DNA from: Aeromicrobium camelliae
GTDB taxonomy: Bacteria > Actinomycetota > Actinomycetes > Propionibacteriales > Nocardioidaceae
DNA: 64,000 nt
Direction of reading: 5' to 3'
Assembly (NCBI RefSeq): GCF_003850045.1
Contig: NZ_RQJX01000011.1
Location: forward strand, 38,070-102,069
Part shown: positions 8,251 through 19,942 of the stretch, in pieces
Numbering within the stretch: position 1 is the stretch's first letter
How the letters are laid out: each line of letters begins with the position of its first letter
Made by a program: the position numbers and the translations under genes
The notes under the pieces: model-generated
What the model was told of the DNA's origin: nothing
Database searches by the model: none
What the model saw: only the letters and a program-made list of their open reading frames with translations

Positions 8251-8970
8251 TCAGTACGAGGACGCGTCCTCGCCACCCGTGCCGGTGCCGCCGGCGAGGC
8301 GGTCACGCAGATCGTCGAGGATCACCCGTGTGGCGCTCGTCCCGAAGCGCGTGACGCCGGCCTCGCGCATCTGCAGCAGCGTGTCGAGCCCGCGCACACC
8401 GCCGGACGCCTTGACCTGCACGCGGTCGCTCACGGTCGCTCGCATGAGCACCACGTCGTCCAGCGTCGCGCCGCCCCCGGCGAAACCGGTCGACGTCTTG
8501 ACGAAGTCGGCACCGGCACGCTCCGCGGCCTGGCACGCGGCGACCTTCTCCTCATCCGTGAGCAGAGCCGTCTCGAGGATGACCTTCACGACATGGTCGC
8601 CGGTCGCTTCGACCACCGCCCGGATGTCGTCCTCGACGTCGTCGAGCAGTCCGCTGCGCAGTCGACCGATGTTGAGCACCATGTCGAGCTCGGCGGCGCC
8701 GTCGGCGAGCGCCTGACGCGCCTCAGCGACCTTCGCCTGGGTGGACGTGGTGCCGTGCGGGAAGCCGATGACGGTGCCCACGGCGACGCCCGAGCCGTCG
8801 AGCGAGGCGACCGCGTGGGCGATGTCGCTGGGACGCACGCAGACGCTGAAGATCCCGTACTCGCGGGCGAGCGCGAGGTCCTCGTCCACGGCCGCACGGG
8901 TGAGTTCGGGCTTCAAGATGGCGTGATCGATCTGCCCGGCGATCTCCGCGACGGTCGGCAAGCTGCTCAT
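8251..8970 (-). CDS. deoC: Deoxyribose-phosphate aldolase
   Basis: A 239-residue class I aldolase cleaving 2-deoxyribose-5-phosphate to glyceraldehyde-3-phosphate and acetaldehyde. The family signatures are complete: ELDMVLNIG (proton-relay Asp), FVKTSTGF (Schiff-base Lys) and VKASGGVR (second Lys). The start chosen is the ATG before SSLPTVAEIAGQIDH, matching usual DeoC length. It finishes the deoxynucleoside route begun by the thymidine phosphorylase at 13.1-14.4 kb. No deoB (phosphopentomutase) is in the window. Transcribed divergently from the acyltransferase. Confidence 0.96.
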   Translation of the reverse strand: MSSLPTVAEIAGQIDHAILKPELTRAAVDEDLALAREYGIFSVCVRPSDIAHAVASLDGSGVAVGTVIGFPHGTTSTQAKVAEARQALADGAAELDMVLNIGRLRSGLLDDVEDDIRAVVEATGDHVVKVILETALLTDEEKVAACQAAERAGADFVKTSTGFAGGGATLDDVVLMRATVSDRVQVKASGGVRGLDTLLQMREAGVTRFGTSATRVILDDLRDRLAGGTGTGGEDASSY

Positions 8971-9112
8971 GGAGATCGAGTCTAGGCGTCCTGGCCAGGC
9001 GGACCGGCGGGTCGGGCACTGCCGATGTGGTCGCGCGTGTTTCCATAGGAGCCATGCCGTGGCACGTCTCCCTCCCCTGCCGCCGGTCCCACCGGCCTGT
9101 GGAGGCGTCGGC

Positions 9113-10993
9113 GTGAGCACTACCCTCGGTGATCGTTTCGAGGCGCAGACGCCTCCGGAACGGTCGTCCTCCTCCGTTGCTCCGGCCCGGCTCGCGTCTC
9201 TCGACGGTCTTCGCGCCGTGGCCGTGCTCCTGGTCATCGGCTACCACGCCGCTCCCGAGTGGGTGCCGGGAGGTTTCGTCGGCGTCGACGTCTTCTTCGT
9301 GCTCAGCGGGTTCCTCATCACGGCACTGCTGCTGCGCGAACTGCACCGCGACGGCCGGGTCCGGCTTCGAGCCTTCTGGATCCGGCGGTTGCGCCGTCTC
9401 GCTCCTGCTCTCGCGACGATGGTCGGTGCGACCGCGGCGCTCACTCTCGTGGTGGGCCACGAGACGGCGGCCGGTTTGCGCAGTCAGGTGATCGGCGCGC
9501 TGACTTGGACCAGCAATTGGGTGCAGATCCACGAGGGGTGGTCCTACGCGGACGAAGGCCTCCCCCCGGTGCTGAACCATCTGTGGTCGCTGGCGATCGA
9601 GGAGCAGTTCTACCTCGCGTGGCCGCTCGTGTTCGTGGTGCTCATGACGCTGGGAGGTCGGCGCCTCACCCGGGTGGCGACGGTTCTCCTCGTCGTCACC
9701 TCGGCAGCCCTGCTCGCGGTCTGGTATCTCACCGCCGATCCCACGCGCGCGTACCTGGGCCTCGACAGCCATGCCTTCGGTCTGCTGCTCGGCGCGACGC
9801 TCGCCCTCGGCGGCCGCCCCCACCTGCTGCGCGACGACGTCGCGGCCACCGCGGGCGACACGAAACGGATGGCGGTGGGGGGCGTGTGCGGGCTCATCGC
9901 TCTCGGTGGCTACGCGGCGTTCGTGCCGTGGGATTCGCAGATCACCTATCTCGGCGGCTTGGTGGCGGCCAACGTCGCCGCGGCGGCGATCGTTCCTGCC
10001 GCCGCCAACGGCACCGTACTCGCTCGCGTGCTGGCTGCGGCGCCGCTGCGGTGGCTCGGCGAGCGTTCGTACGGGCTATACCTGTGGCACTGGCCGCTCA
10101 TCGTCATCGCGACCCGGCTGACTCCCGCAGAGCATGTCCGGCTCGCGGCCTGGGGCGCGGTCCTCCTCGCGGTGCTCGCTGCGGCGGCGTCCTACCGGTT
10201 CATCGAACTCCCCATGCGCCGCGACGGGATCGGCTGCACCTTCCGCCGCTGGACGGAGTCGCTCAGCACGAAGGGCTACCGCCCGCGGCGTTCACGGGCG
10301 ATCGCCACGGCGGCGTGCGTGACCTTGGTGACGGCACTGTTCGCCGTGTGGACCGCGCCCGAGGAATCTCGGATCGCCTCCACCCTCCGTGAAGGGCAGC
10401 GGGCGGTCTCCGCGTCGATGGAGAACCTCGACGACGCGAGGTCGCCTGAGCCCAAGGACGCTCCGACGGCAGACAAGGCGACGCCCGAACCCGAGCCGCC
10501 CGGCTGCGAGCCCGTTCCCGCCGGTGAGCCGGTGAGCGCGTTCGGGGATTCGGTCACGGTCGCCATCGCGCCCCAGCTCATGCAGCGACGCCCCGAATCG
10601 GCGGCCGTCGCCACCGTCGGGTGGCAGTACCAGGACGTCGCCCGGGCGGTCCGCGACGCCACTGCCGCAGGTCAGGTGCGCCGCGGGGTCCTCATCGCGA
10701 CGGGTACCAACGGGGCCATCGATCAAGCCGATCTCGATGCGCTCGTGTCCAGGGATCTCGCCGGCCGCCAGGTCACGCTCGTCGCTCCGTACGTCCCCGG
10801 GCGTTCGTGGTCGGAACAGGCGCTCGCCGCCGTCCGGGCGGTGGCCGATGCTCACCCCCACGTGCATCTGGCGGACTGGAACACGCTCGCCTCCAGCCGA
10901 CAGGACCTCACGGGCGCTGACCGCGTACACCCCACGGGTGCCGGGCAAGGAGCGTTCCTGGACACCGTCGATCACGCCTTCGCGACGTGCTGA
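9113..10993 (+). CDS. OafA/YrhL-type acyltransferase with C-terminal SGNH domain
   Basis: A 626-residue membrane O-acyltransferase. The N-terminal acyltransferase-3 domain (about 20-370) has some ten membrane helices, the LDGLRAVAVLLV start motif with downstream His, and WSLAIEEQFY. After a further helix and a Pro/Glu-rich linker comes an SGNH domain (about 480-626) with AFGDSVT (Ser), GTNG (Asn) and DRVHPTG (Asp-His). Such proteins O-acetylate cell-wall or exported glycans. GTG at 9113 is chosen because GGAGG lies 8 nt upstream; a longer reading from 8969 overlaps the deoC start. Confidence 0.9.
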   Translation: MSTTLGDRFEAQTPPERSSSSVAPARLASLDGLRAVAVLLVIGYHAAPEWVPGGFVGVDVFFVLSGFLITALLLRELHRDGRVRLRAFWIRRLRRLAPALATMVGATAALTLVVGHETAAGLRSQVIGALTWTSNWVQIHEGWSYADEGLPPVLNHLWSLAIEEQFYLAWPLVFVVLMTLGGRRLTRVATVLLVVTSAALLAVWYLTADPTRAYLGLDSHAFGLLLGATLALGGRPHLLRDDVAATAGDTKRMAVGGVCGLIALGGYAAFVPWDSQITYLGGLVAANVAAAAIVPAAANGTVLARVLAAAPLRWLGERSYGLYLWHWPLIVIATRLTPAEHVRLAAWGAVLLAVLAAAASYRFIELPMRRDGIGCTFRRWTESLSTKGYRPRRSRAIATAACVTLVTALFAVWTAPEESRIASTLREGQRAVSASMENLDDARSPEPKDAPTADKATPEPEPPGCEPVPAGEPVSAFGDSVTVAIAPQLMQRRPESAAVATVGWQYQDVARAVRDATAAGQVRRGVLIATGTNGAIDQADLDALVSRDLAGRQVTLVAPYVPGRSWSEQALAAVRAVADAHPHVHLADWNTLASSRQDLTGADRVHPTGAGQGAFLDTVDHAFATC

Positions 10994-11580
10994 CGCCGAC
11001 CCGCGTCGTCATCGTCGCCGGGCCCTCCGGAGCAGGCAAGTCGCACCTCGCGCGCCGCCTCGCTTGGCCGGTCCTCCGGCTCGACGACTTCTACCGGGAA
11101 GGTCACGACCCCGATCTGCCGATGAGCCCCCTGGGCATCCCCGACTGGGACGACGTCCGCAGCTGGGATGCTCCGGCCGCTCTCGAGGCCATCGTGGCCT
11201 TGTGCGCCGAAGGCGAGGCAGACGTCCCCGTCTACGACCTCGGGCTGAGCCGGCGCACGGGGATGCGCCGCGTGAGCGTCCCGGGCCAGCGGTTTATCGC
11301 CGAAGGTCTGTTCGCGCCCAACATCGTCGGCGCCTGCCGGGACGCCGGTGTGCTCGGCGACGCGATCTGCCTCGTCCGTCCGCGTCTGCTGACCTTCGCG
11401 CTCCGGCTGGCGCGCGACCTGCGGGAGGCCCGTAAACCGCCGAGCGTGTTGATCCGGCGCGGATGGCAGCTCCTCGGCGCCGAGGGTGAGGTCGTGGCCC
11501 GGGCGGTCGCCGCGGGCTGCGAGCCGATGAGTCCGCGACGTGCCTACGCCCGCCTTGCACCGCAGGAGCCTGCCCGCTGA
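10987..11580 (+). CDS. Uridine kinase-like P-loop protein
   Basis: A 197-residue protein beginning with a beta strand and Walker A, GPSGAGKSHLARRL (about 12-25), then LRLDDFYREGHDPDLP, the substrate Asp motif of uridine kinase/phosphoribulokinase folds. It overlaps the acyltransferase stop by 7 bp, so the two are coupled. In a window rich in nucleoside genes a nucleoside-kinase role is tempting, but many actinobacteria carry this ATP-binding family without assigned substrate. Confidence 0.75.
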   Translation: MLTPTRVVIVAGPSGAGKSHLARRLAWPVLRLDDFYREGHDPDLPMSPLGIPDWDDVRSWDAPAALEAIVALCAEGEADVPVYDLGLSRRTGMRRVSVPGQRFIAEGLFAPNIVGACRDAGVLGDAICLVRPRLLTFALRLARDLREARKPPSVLIRRGWQLLGAEGEVVARAVAAGCEPMSPRRAYARLAPQEPAR

Positions 11581-11587
11581 GGAGGGC

Positions 11588-12670
11588 TCAGGCGGTCGCC
11601 TCGAGGGCCGCGTAGGCCGGCTTGATGGCGTCGTTGATCAGCGACAGCCGCTCGTCGAAGGGCAGGAACGCGCTCTTCATCGCGTTGACGGTGAACCACC
11701 GCAGGTCGCCCAACGAGTACCCGAAGGCGTCCGTCAGCAGGCGCATCTCGCGTCCGATCGAGGTCTGGCTCATGAGCCGGTTGTCGGAGTTGATGGTCAC
11801 TCGGAAGCCCAGCTCGGCGAGCATCGCGATCGGATGCTCAGCCACCGACGCGGCGGCTCCGGTCTGGACATTCGACGACGGGCACATCTCGAGCGGGATG
11901 CGCCGGTCCCGGATGTACGCGGCCAGCCGGCCGAGGTGCGGCCGCTCCGCGCCGGCTTCGATGTCGTCGACGATGCGCACACCGTGCCCCAGCCGGTCGG
12001 CCCCGCAACGCTGCACCGCCTGCCAGATCGACGGCAGCCCGAAGGCCTCCCCCGCGTGGATCGTGAAGTGCGCGTTCTCGCGGCGCAGATATTCGAACGC
12101 CTCGAGGTGCAGGATCGGCGGGAACCCGTCCTCGGCTCCGGCGATGTCGAAACCGAAGACCCCGCGGTCGCGGTAGTCCACGACGATCTTCGCGATCTCC
12201 AGACCGCGTGACGCATGGCGCATCGCAGTCAGCAGCTGTCCGACCACCATGGGCGTACCCGACGCTCGCACCGCCGCCACGCCGTCGTCGATGCCCGCCT
12301 GGACGGCGTCGACGGCCTCGGTCAAGCTGAGTCCGGCCTGCTGATGCTGCTCCGGCGCCCAGCGCAGCTCGGCGTAGACCACCCCGTCGGCCGCGAGATC
12401 CTCCACCGCCTCGCGGGCCACCCGCCGGAGGTCCTCGGGCCGCTGCATCACGGCGACGGTGTGCGCGAAGGTCTCCAGATAGCGCTCGAGCGAGCCCGAG
12501 TTGGAGGCGACGGCGAACCACTCCCCCAGATCGTCCGGCGAGGCGGGAAGCTCGTGACCGATCTGCTGAGCGATGTCCGCGACCGTGCTCGGGCGCACGC
12601 CGCCGTCGAGGTGCTCGTGCAACGCCACCTTGGGGCAACGGGCGATCTGCTCGTGCGTGGCGCGGGTCAT
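11588..12670 (-). CDS. add: Adenosine deaminase
   Basis: A 360-residue zinc hydrolase converting (deoxy)adenosine to (deoxy)inosine. It has the HxH zinc motif ALHEHLDGG (His18, His20), the catalytic HAGEAFG, the LGHG motif and the INSDN segment equivalent to the metal-binding Asp loop. Last gene of the nucleoside operon; its ATG overlaps the MaoC-like gene stop (ATGA). Faces the uridine-kinase-like gene convergently with 7 bp between. Confidence 0.95.
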   Translation of the reverse strand: MTRATHEQIARCPKVALHEHLDGGVRPSTVADIAQQIGHELPASPDDLGEWFAVASNSGSLERYLETFAHTVAVMQRPEDLRRVAREAVEDLAADGVVYAELRWAPEQHQQAGLSLTEAVDAVQAGIDDGVAAVRASGTPMVVGQLLTAMRHASRGLEIAKIVVDYRDRGVFGFDIAGAEDGFPPILHLEAFEYLRRENAHFTIHAGEAFGLPSIWQAVQRCGADRLGHGVRIVDDIEAGAERPHLGRLAAYIRDRRIPLEMCPSSNVQTGAAASVAEHPIAMLAELGFRVTINSDNRLMSQTSIGREMRLLTDAFGYSLGDLRWFTVNAMKSAFLPFDERLSLINDAIKPAYAALEATA

Positions 12671-13137
12671 GACGTGGCTCCTCCGTTGTCCATCAGCAGC
12701 ACGACCGCCTCGGCAACGCACGCCGGACGGTCGCCGCCCTCGATCTCGACGGTGTGCTGGAGCGTCACCTGCTGCCCCTTGGCGATGTCGCGGACCTCCA
12801 GCACCTTGACACGGTCGCGAATCCGCGAGTTGACCCGCACCGGCGCCACGAAGCGCACCGTGTTGAGCCCGTAGTTGACCCGGGCGACGTCGCCGGCGAA
12901 GGCGTACACCTGGGCGCCGAGGAACGGCAGCATGGACAACGTGAGGTAGCCGTGTGCGACGGTGGCGCCGAACGGCCCGTCGACCGCGCGCTCGGGATCG
13001 ATGTGGATCCACTGCCGGTCGCCCGTGGCGTCGGCGAAGAGGTCGATGCGTTCCTGCTCGATGGTGATCCACGCGCTCACCCCCAGTTCGGTGCCTGCGG
13101 CGTCGGCAATCTCCTGGCGGTTGTTCAGCACACGCAT
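12667..13137 (-). CDS. MaoC-family (R)-hydratase-like hot-dog protein
   Basis: A 156-residue single hot-dog domain. [18 protein letters not shown] holds the Asp/His pair of (R)-specific enoyl-CoA hydratases and [17 protein letters not shown] the following hydratase-2 motif. The family normally hydrates 2-enoyl-CoA thioesters. It lies 9 bp after thymidine phosphorylase and is coupled to adenosine deaminase, an unexpected place for a CoA enzyme; its substrate here is unknown. Confidence 0.85.
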   Translation of the reverse strand: MRVLNNRQEIADAAGTELGVSAWITIEQERIDLFADATGDRQWIHIDPERAVDGPFGATVAHGYLTLSMLPFLGAQVYAFAGDVARVNYGLNTVRFVAPVRVNSRIRDRVKVLEVRDIAKGQQVTLQHTVEIEGGDRPACVAEAVVLLMDNGGATS

Positions 13138-13146
13138 GAGCCGACC

Positions 13147-14429
<1,283 letters not shown>

Positions 14430-14433
<4 letters not shown>

Positions 14434-15644
14434 GAGCGGGACTCCTTCGCTGTGACGGGGATGCTCTCGTAACCGCGCAGCACCCAGGTGGGCCGGCGAG
14501 GTGCGTCGCCCGCGAGGGCCAGGTCCGGGAAGCGCGCGAGCAGCTCGGCGATGCTGATCTGGAGCTCGAGCCGCGCCAGCGGCGCTCCCAGGCAGAAGTG
14601 CAGCCCCATGCCGAACCCCACGTGGGGGTTGGGGTCGCGCGCGACGTCGAACCGGTCCGGATCCTCGAAGGTCTCGCCGTCGCGGTTGGCCGACCCCATC
14701 AGGCAGGCGACCTTCTGCCCGCGGCGTACGGTCACTCCGGCGACCTCGACGTCCTCGGTGGCGGTGCGCTCGAAGAGCTGGAGCGGCGCGTCATAGCGGA
14801 TGAGCTCCTCCAGCGCCGTCTCGACGGTGACCTCGCCGCTGGTCACCCGGGCCAGCTGCGCCCGGTCGGCCAGGAGGGCATGCATGCCGTTGCCGAACAC
14901 GTTCACGGACGCCTCGTGCCCGGCGTTGAGCAGGAGCACGACCGACGCCACGAGCTCGTCCTCGGACAGGCGGGTTCCGCCGTCACGCTCGGCGATGAGG
15001 TCGGTGATGAGATCGTCTCCGGGGTGGTCGCGGCGATGGGTCACCACCTCGCGTACGTAGGCGGAGAAGTCCTCGCTCGCGGCGACCGACGCCTTGCGGG
15101 TGGACTCGTCCACGTCAGGCTCGTACATCCGCACGATGGCCTGGGACCAACGCCGCAGATCGTGGTGATCGCGCCGCGGCACGCCGAGCAGGTCGGCGAT
15201 CACGAAGACCGGCATCGGCTCCGCGTAGTCGGCCAGGATGTCGACCGAAGCGCCCGACTGCAGCTGCTCGCCCACGGCCCCGGCGCCGTCGAGCATGTCC
15301 GCGGCGAGTTCGGCGATCCGGGGACGCATGCGTTCGACGTGACCTCGGCCGAACGCACCGGCGACGAGCCGTCGCAGGCGCGTGTGCGCCGGCGGCTCGT
15401 TCTCCATCATCTGGTGACGGTGCAGGGCGTTGAAGGGGGCCATCTGCTCGACCGGCTCGTGGTCGGACCAGAGGCGGCCGAACCGGCGGTCGCGCAGGAC
15501 CGCGCTCACCGACGCGTGAGTCGTCGCGAGCCACAGACCCCACGGTTCGTGCCACACCATCGGCGCCTGCGCACGCAACGCCGCGAGGACCGGATACGGG
15601 TCGGCGAGGAACTGCGGATCGGTGGTGTCGAGCAGGGTGTTCAC
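14430..15644 (-). CDS. Cytochrome P450 within the nucleoside operon
   Basis: A 404-residue soluble bacterial P450. The heme-thiolate loop FGMGLHFCLGAP places the Cys ligand at 351; EELIRYD is the K-helix ExxR; the I-helix reads LNAGHEASV, with Ala where Thr is usual and a Ser next to it. The GTG start overlaps the cytidine deaminase stop and the gene overlaps deoA, each by 4 bp, so it belongs to the operon. No ferredoxin or reductase gene is beside it. The substrate cannot be inferred; the neighbourhood hints at a nucleoside, a modified base or a sugar derivative. Confidence 0.92.
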
Positions 15645-16063
15645 TGCCGCAAGTCTGTCACGTCGAAGGCGTCGGGAAGCACCTCGGCCATCGACACCGG
15701 ACCCCGTGCGGTGAGCAGTTCGCACTCCGCACCCCCGTGCTCCCACAGGAGCTGACGGCAACGTCCACACGGCATGACCGGCTCGCCCTTGCCGTCCACG
15801 CACACGACCGCGCGCAACCGACCACCACCGGTCGAGTGCAGGGCGGAGACCATCCCGCACTCGGCGCACAACGCGACGCCGTACGCCGCGTTCTCGACGT
15901 TGCAGCCGAGCACCACCCGCCCGTCGGCGACCAGTCCGGCCGCGCCGACCTTGTACTCCGAGTAGGGGGCGTACGCGCGCTGCATGACCTCTGTGGCGTA
16001 GCGGCGCAGTGCGTCCCAGTCCACCGGGCCGTCAGCCGGGGTGAAGCCGAAACCTGCGCTCAT
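15641..16063 (-). CDS. cdd: Cytidine deaminase
   Basis: A 140-residue zinc enzyme turning (deoxy)cytidine into (deoxy)uridine. NVENAAYG binds the ribose, CAECGM carries the zinc Cys and catalytic Glu, and PCGRCRQLL supplies the other two Cys ligands. Homotetrameric short-form length. It directly follows the second ABC permease (4-bp overlap), linking import to catabolism. Confidence 0.96.
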   Translation of the reverse strand: MSAGFGFTPADGPVDWDALRRYATEVMQRAYAPYSEYKVGAAGLVADGRVVLGCNVENAAYGVALCAECGMVSALHSTGGGRLRAVVCVDGKGEPVMPCGRCRQLLWEHGGAECELLTARGPVSMAEVLPDAFDVTDLRQ

Positions 16064-17301
16064 CCTGCCTGCCCCCTTCGGTAGGGTTTGCCGCTCGCCG
16101 CCGGCATGCGTAGTCGCTGTGATGCGACCGCGAGGACGAACAACGTCAACAGATAGGGCGTCATGCCGGTGAAGTCGGCCGGCACCGAATCCACTGCGAG
16201 GTACCAGACCAGCAGCGCGACGGCGATGAGCGCGACGACGATACCCGTCACCCGTTCGCCGCCCAGGTACTTCACGGCCGCGTAACCGAGCAGGATCAGC
16301 GACAAGAGCAGCAGCAGCGCGTGCACGAGCGGACCGTTGTCGGACAGCAAGCTCACCCCGTCGGCGTAACCGAACATGAGCGAACTGGCCAGCACCCCCG
16401 TGGGGTTCCAGTTGCCGAAGATCATCGAAGCCAGACCGATGTAGCCGCGACCATTCGTCTGGCCCGTGGTGAAGGACGACGAGGCCACCATGGCGAGGTA
16501 GGCCCCGCCGAGTCCGGCGAACGCGCCGGAGATGAGCACGGCGATGTACTTGTAGCGGTAGACGTTGACACCGAGTGTCTCGGCCGCCTGGGGGTTCTCA
16601 CCGCACGAACGCAGGCGAAGGCCGAACGGGGTACGCCAGAGCACCCACGCGGTCAACGCCACGAGAGCGACGGCGAGGATCGTGAGCAGCGAGAGACGCG
16701 TCGTGACACCCGCCACCGCCGCCGCGATGTCGGAGACGAGGAACCAGCGCTGGTCCGACACCCATAGCGCGGCGTCGGAGATGCCAGGGATAGTGATCTG
16801 CGCCGGTACGGCGTACCCGGAGAGATTGCGCGGACCGCCGCCGTCGAGGTCGGTGAAGAAGGTCTGGGCGAGATACCCCACGGCGCCCAGCCCCGCGATG
16901 TTGATCGCCACGCCGGAGATGATGTGGTCGACGCCGAAGGTGATGGTGGCGACCGCGTGCAGCAGTCCGCCGAGCGCTCCCATCAGCAGCGCGCCGAGGA
17001 CCCCCGCCCACGCGCCGAAATGGTAGGCGAAGAACGCCGCACCCCAGGTGCCCAGCAGCATCTGCCCCTCGAGTCCGATGTTGACCACGCCCGCCCGCTC
17101 GGCCCACAGGCCGCCGAGACCGGCGAGCAGAATCGGACACGCCGCGATCAGCGCGAGTCGCAACGTTCCGGGTGTCGTCATCCGACTCTCGTCGGTGAAC
17201 ACGCGGACGAGAGAGACGGTCACGACCGCGGCAAGAGCGAGGAGCAACGTGAGGTGGCGGTACTGGCGGACCGCGGGGGGAGCTGAAGCGAGGATCGTCA
17301 T
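16060..17301 (-). CDS. Nucleoside ABC transporter permease (YufQ/BmpC-type)
   Basis: A 413-residue inner-membrane permease with about 10 helices. Family motifs: AERAGVVNIGLEGQMLLG, SCGENPQAAETLGVNVYRYK and SGAFAGLGGAYL, as in the branched-chain/BMP permease superfamily. A C-terminal extension adds extra helices (about 320-400). Overlaps cdd and the first permease by 4 bp. Together with the lipoprotein, ATPase and sister permease it should import nucleosides. Confidence 0.9.
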   Translation of the reverse strand: MTILASAPPAVRQYRHLTLLLALAAVVTVSLVRVFTDESRMTTPGTLRLALIAACPILLAGLGGLWAERAGVVNIGLEGQMLLGTWGAAFFAYHFGAWAGVLGALLMGALGGLLHAVATITFGVDHIISGVAINIAGLGAVGYLAQTFFTDLDGGGPRNLSGYAVPAQITIPGISDAALWVSDQRWFLVSDIAAAVAGVTTRLSLLTILAVALVALTAWVLWRTPFGLRLRSCGENPQAAETLGVNVYRYKYIAVLISGAFAGLGGAYLAMVASSSFTTGQTNGRGYIGLASMIFGNWNPTGVLASSLMFGYADGVSLLSDNGPLVHALLLLLSLILLGYAAVKYLGGERVTGIVVALIAVALLVWYLAVDSVPADFTGMTPYLLTLFVLAVASQRLRMPAASGKPYRRGQAG

Positions 17302-18419
17302 GCCGAAGCTCCTGTCGTCGTCGCGGGCTCGAGTTCTCGGGCGACCCGCTCCTGCTCGCGCCGCACCTTGATCCGCCGGGCGATCTCGAAGGCGATGACG
17401 ACCATGAGGACGACGATGCCTTGCGTGATCTCCACGACGTCTCGCGCCACTCCGACGCTCTGGAGGCGGTTGGACTGCGTCGCCAGGAAGGCGAAGAGCA
17501 GCGATCCGAAGCCGATCCCGAGCGACGTGTTCCGCCCGAGGAGGGCCACCGCGAGGCCGGTGAACCCGAGACCACGCTGGAAGTACTCCGGAATGCCGAA
17601 GGTGTGCGTGCTGCCGAAGAAGCTCGGCATCCACACCAGTCCGGCGATCGCTCCGGAGATCGCCATGACGATCAGCACCATGCGCCGCGGATCGATGCCG
17701 TTGGCGAGCGCCGCCGTCCGCGACTCCCCCGTCGTGCGCAGATCGAAGCCGAACCGGGTCCAGCCGAGCAGGAACGAGTACCCGATGCCGACGATGACGG
17801 CCAGGATCGCGAGCGCCCAGACGTCCGGCGCGTCGGCGAAGAGACCGAAACCGAGCGGCTGGCTCGACGGCGGGATCTTGGGAGTCGTGAACGTGTAGCC
17901 GCTGCGCTCACCGTAGGTCTTGACCAGATAGCCCGCCAGCGTGAGCGCGACGTAGTTGAGCATGATCGCGGAGATGACCTCGCTGACGCCACGGGTGACG
18001 TTGAGGACGGCGGCGATCATCGCCCACACGATGCCGGCGAGCATCGCGACGATGAGCGTGGCGAGGATGTTCAGCGGTCCGGGCACGATCCCCGACCCGG
18101 CGAAGAAGGCGCCGGCGCACGCCCCGACGATGTACTGGCCTTCCACGCCGATGTTGAACAAGCCCATACGAAAACAGATGGCCGCGGCGAAGGCCGACAG
18201 CGCGATCATCGAGGCCTGGTTGACGATGATGATGGTGTCGCGATTGCTCGGGACCGACAGCATCGTGTCGACGAACCCGCCGATGGGCGCGCCGGTCGCC
18301 CACACCACGACGCTCGTGGCGACGAGGGCCGCCACGATCGCGACGATCGTCGGCAGGATCGAGTACGTGATGGCCTGCGTGACCCGACGCGTCACCTGCC
18401 CGTTCTGCTGCCCGCTCAC
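17298..18419 (-). CDS. Nucleoside ABC transporter permease (YufP/BmpB-type)
   Basis: A 373-residue permease with around 8-9 helices. FRMGLFNIGVEGQYIVG and SRTAALANGIDPRR are typical BMP-system permease motifs. The C-terminus is basic (RRIKVRREQER). The GTG at 18419 overlaps the ATPase stop (GTGA) and defines the start; no ATG is near. Confidence 0.9.
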   Translation of the reverse strand: MSGQQNGQVTRRVTQAITYSILPTIVAIVAALVATSVVVWATGAPIGGFVDTMLSVPSNRDTIIIVNQASMIALSAFAAAICFRMGLFNIGVEGQYIVGACAGAFFAGSGIVPGPLNILATLIVAMLAGIVWAMIAAVLNVTRGVSEVISAIMLNYVALTLAGYLVKTYGERSGYTFTTPKIPPSSQPLGFGLFADAPDVWALAILAVIVGIGYSFLLGWTRFGFDLRTTGESRTAALANGIDPRRMVLIVMAISGAIAGLVWMPSFFGSTHTFGIPEYFQRGLGFTGLAVALLGRNTSLGIGFGSLLFAFLATQSNRLQSVGVARDVVEITQGIVVLMVVIAFEIARRIKVRREQERVARELEPATTTGASA

Positions 18420-19909
18420 GCGGCGCCTCCTGTCATCGCCGTGCCGAGTTCTTGCGCGGTCACGTGGTCGGGGTCGAAGTGAGCCGTGATGCGGCCACGC
18501 AAGATGACCTCGAGCCGGTCCGAGAGCCCGATGAGTTCGTCGAGGTCCGCGGAGATCAGGAGCACCCCGAGCCCGTCGTGACGGGCGCGGCGGATGTGAT
18601 CCCAGATGGCCGCCTGCGCGCCGACATCGACGCCGCGGGTGGGATGGGAGGCGAGCAGCAGCACCGGTTCGCCGCTCATCTCCCGCCCCACGATGAACTT
18701 CTGCTGATTCCCGCCCGAGAGCGCACGCGCTGAGGTGTGGACCGACGGGGTCCGCACGTCGTAGTCGGCGATGATCCGTTCGGCGTCCGCACGAGCCCCG
18801 CCCGGGTTGAGGAGCGGGCCGCGGGTGACCCGGCGCGTCGTCTGATGTCCGAGGATCCGGTTCTCCCACAACGGGAAGTCGAGGACCACTCCGTGCCGGT
18901 GTCGGTCCTCGGGGATGAAACCGACGCCTCGTTCACGGACCTTACGCGTGGAGAGCCGTGTGATGTCCTCCTCGGCGAGCGTGATCGCGCCGCTCGTGGC
19001 GCGCCGCATCCCCATGATGACCTCGACGAGTTCGGTCTGGCCGTTGCCTTCCACGCCGGCGATCCCCACGATCTCGCCGCGATGAACCGTGAGATCGACG
19101 TCGTCGAGCAGTCGACGGCCGGTGTCGCTGGTGAGTCCGATGCCGCTCAAGGTCAAGATCGGGACGTCCGTGACGGTGTCCTCGCCGAGCTCGGGACTAG
19201 GAAGTTCGGCCCCCACCATGAGCTCGGCGAGCTCCTGCTTGGTGGCGGTGCGGGGGTCGGCCGTACCGACGGTGGTGCCGCGGCGCATGACCGTGATGTC
19301 GTCGGCGATCTCGAGCACTTCGTCGAGCTTGTGCGAGATGAAGAGGACCGAACGGCCGCTCGCGACGAGGTCGCGGAGGTTGGCGAACAACGCCTGCACC
19401 TCTTGCGGGACCAGCACGGCGGTCGGCTCGTCGAGGATGATGAGCGTCGCTCCGCGGTAGAGCACCTTGAGGATCTCGACCCGCTGACGGGCCGCGACGC
19501 CCAGGGTCGCGACGAGCGCATCGGGATCGAGATCGAAGCCGTACGCCTCGCAGATCTCCCGGACCTGGGACCTGGCCTTCTCCCCGATACCGTGGAGCTT
19601 CTCGGCCCCGAGGACCACGTTCTCCAGCACCGTGAGGTTGTCGGCGAGCATGAAGTGTTGGAAGACCATGCCGATGCCGATGTCGATCGCATCGGTGGGA
19701 GAGGCGAAACGGCGCTCCTCACCGTCGACGACGATCGTGCCCCCGTCGGGCGCCTGCACGCCGTAGAGGATCTTCATGAGGGTCGATTTCCCCGCCCCGT
19801 TCTCCCCGATCAGGGCGTGAACGGCTCCGGGCCGGATGGTGAGGTCGACGTCGTGGTTGGCGACGACCCCTGGGAAGCGCTTCTCGATCCCCCGCAACTC
19901 CACGTGCAT
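18416..19909 (-). CDS. Nucleoside ABC transporter ATP-binding protein (two NBDs)
   Basis: A 497-residue tandem ATPase. NBD1 has a full Walker A (GENGAGKSTLMKIL), Walker B LIILDEPTA and a degenerate signature (GVAARQRVEILK). NBD2 has the expected degenerate Walker A (GVEGNGQTELVEV), intact signature LSGGNQQKF and ASHPTRGVD in place of Walker B. This asymmetry is normal for BMP and sugar importers of the RbsA/MglA type. Lies 84 bp downstream of the lipoprotein gene, across a strong hairpin. Confidence 0.92.
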   Translation of the reverse strand: MHVELRGIEKRFPGVVANHDVDLTIRPGAVHALIGENGAGKSTLMKILYGVQAPDGGTIVVDGEERRFASPTDAIDIGIGMVFQHFMLADNLTVLENVVLGAEKLHGIGEKARSQVREICEAYGFDLDPDALVATLGVAARQRVEILKVLYRGATLIILDEPTAVLVPQEVQALFANLRDLVASGRSVLFISHKLDEVLEIADDITVMRRGTTVGTADPRTATKQELAELMVGAELPSPELGEDTVTDVPILTLSGIGLTSDTGRRLLDDVDLTVHRGEIVGIAGVEGNGQTELVEVIMGMRRATSGAITLAEEDITRLSTRKVRERGVGFIPEDRHRHGVVLDFPLWENRILGHQTTRRVTRGPLLNPGGARADAERIIADYDVRTPSVHTSARALSGGNQQKFIVGREMSGEPVLLLASHPTRGVDVGAQAAIWDHIRRARHDGLGVLLISADLDELIGLSDRLEVILRGRITAHFDPDHVTAQELGTAMTGGAA

Positions 19910-19942
19910 GCTCGGCCTGTCTCGCTCTCCGTCTCGCTGGTC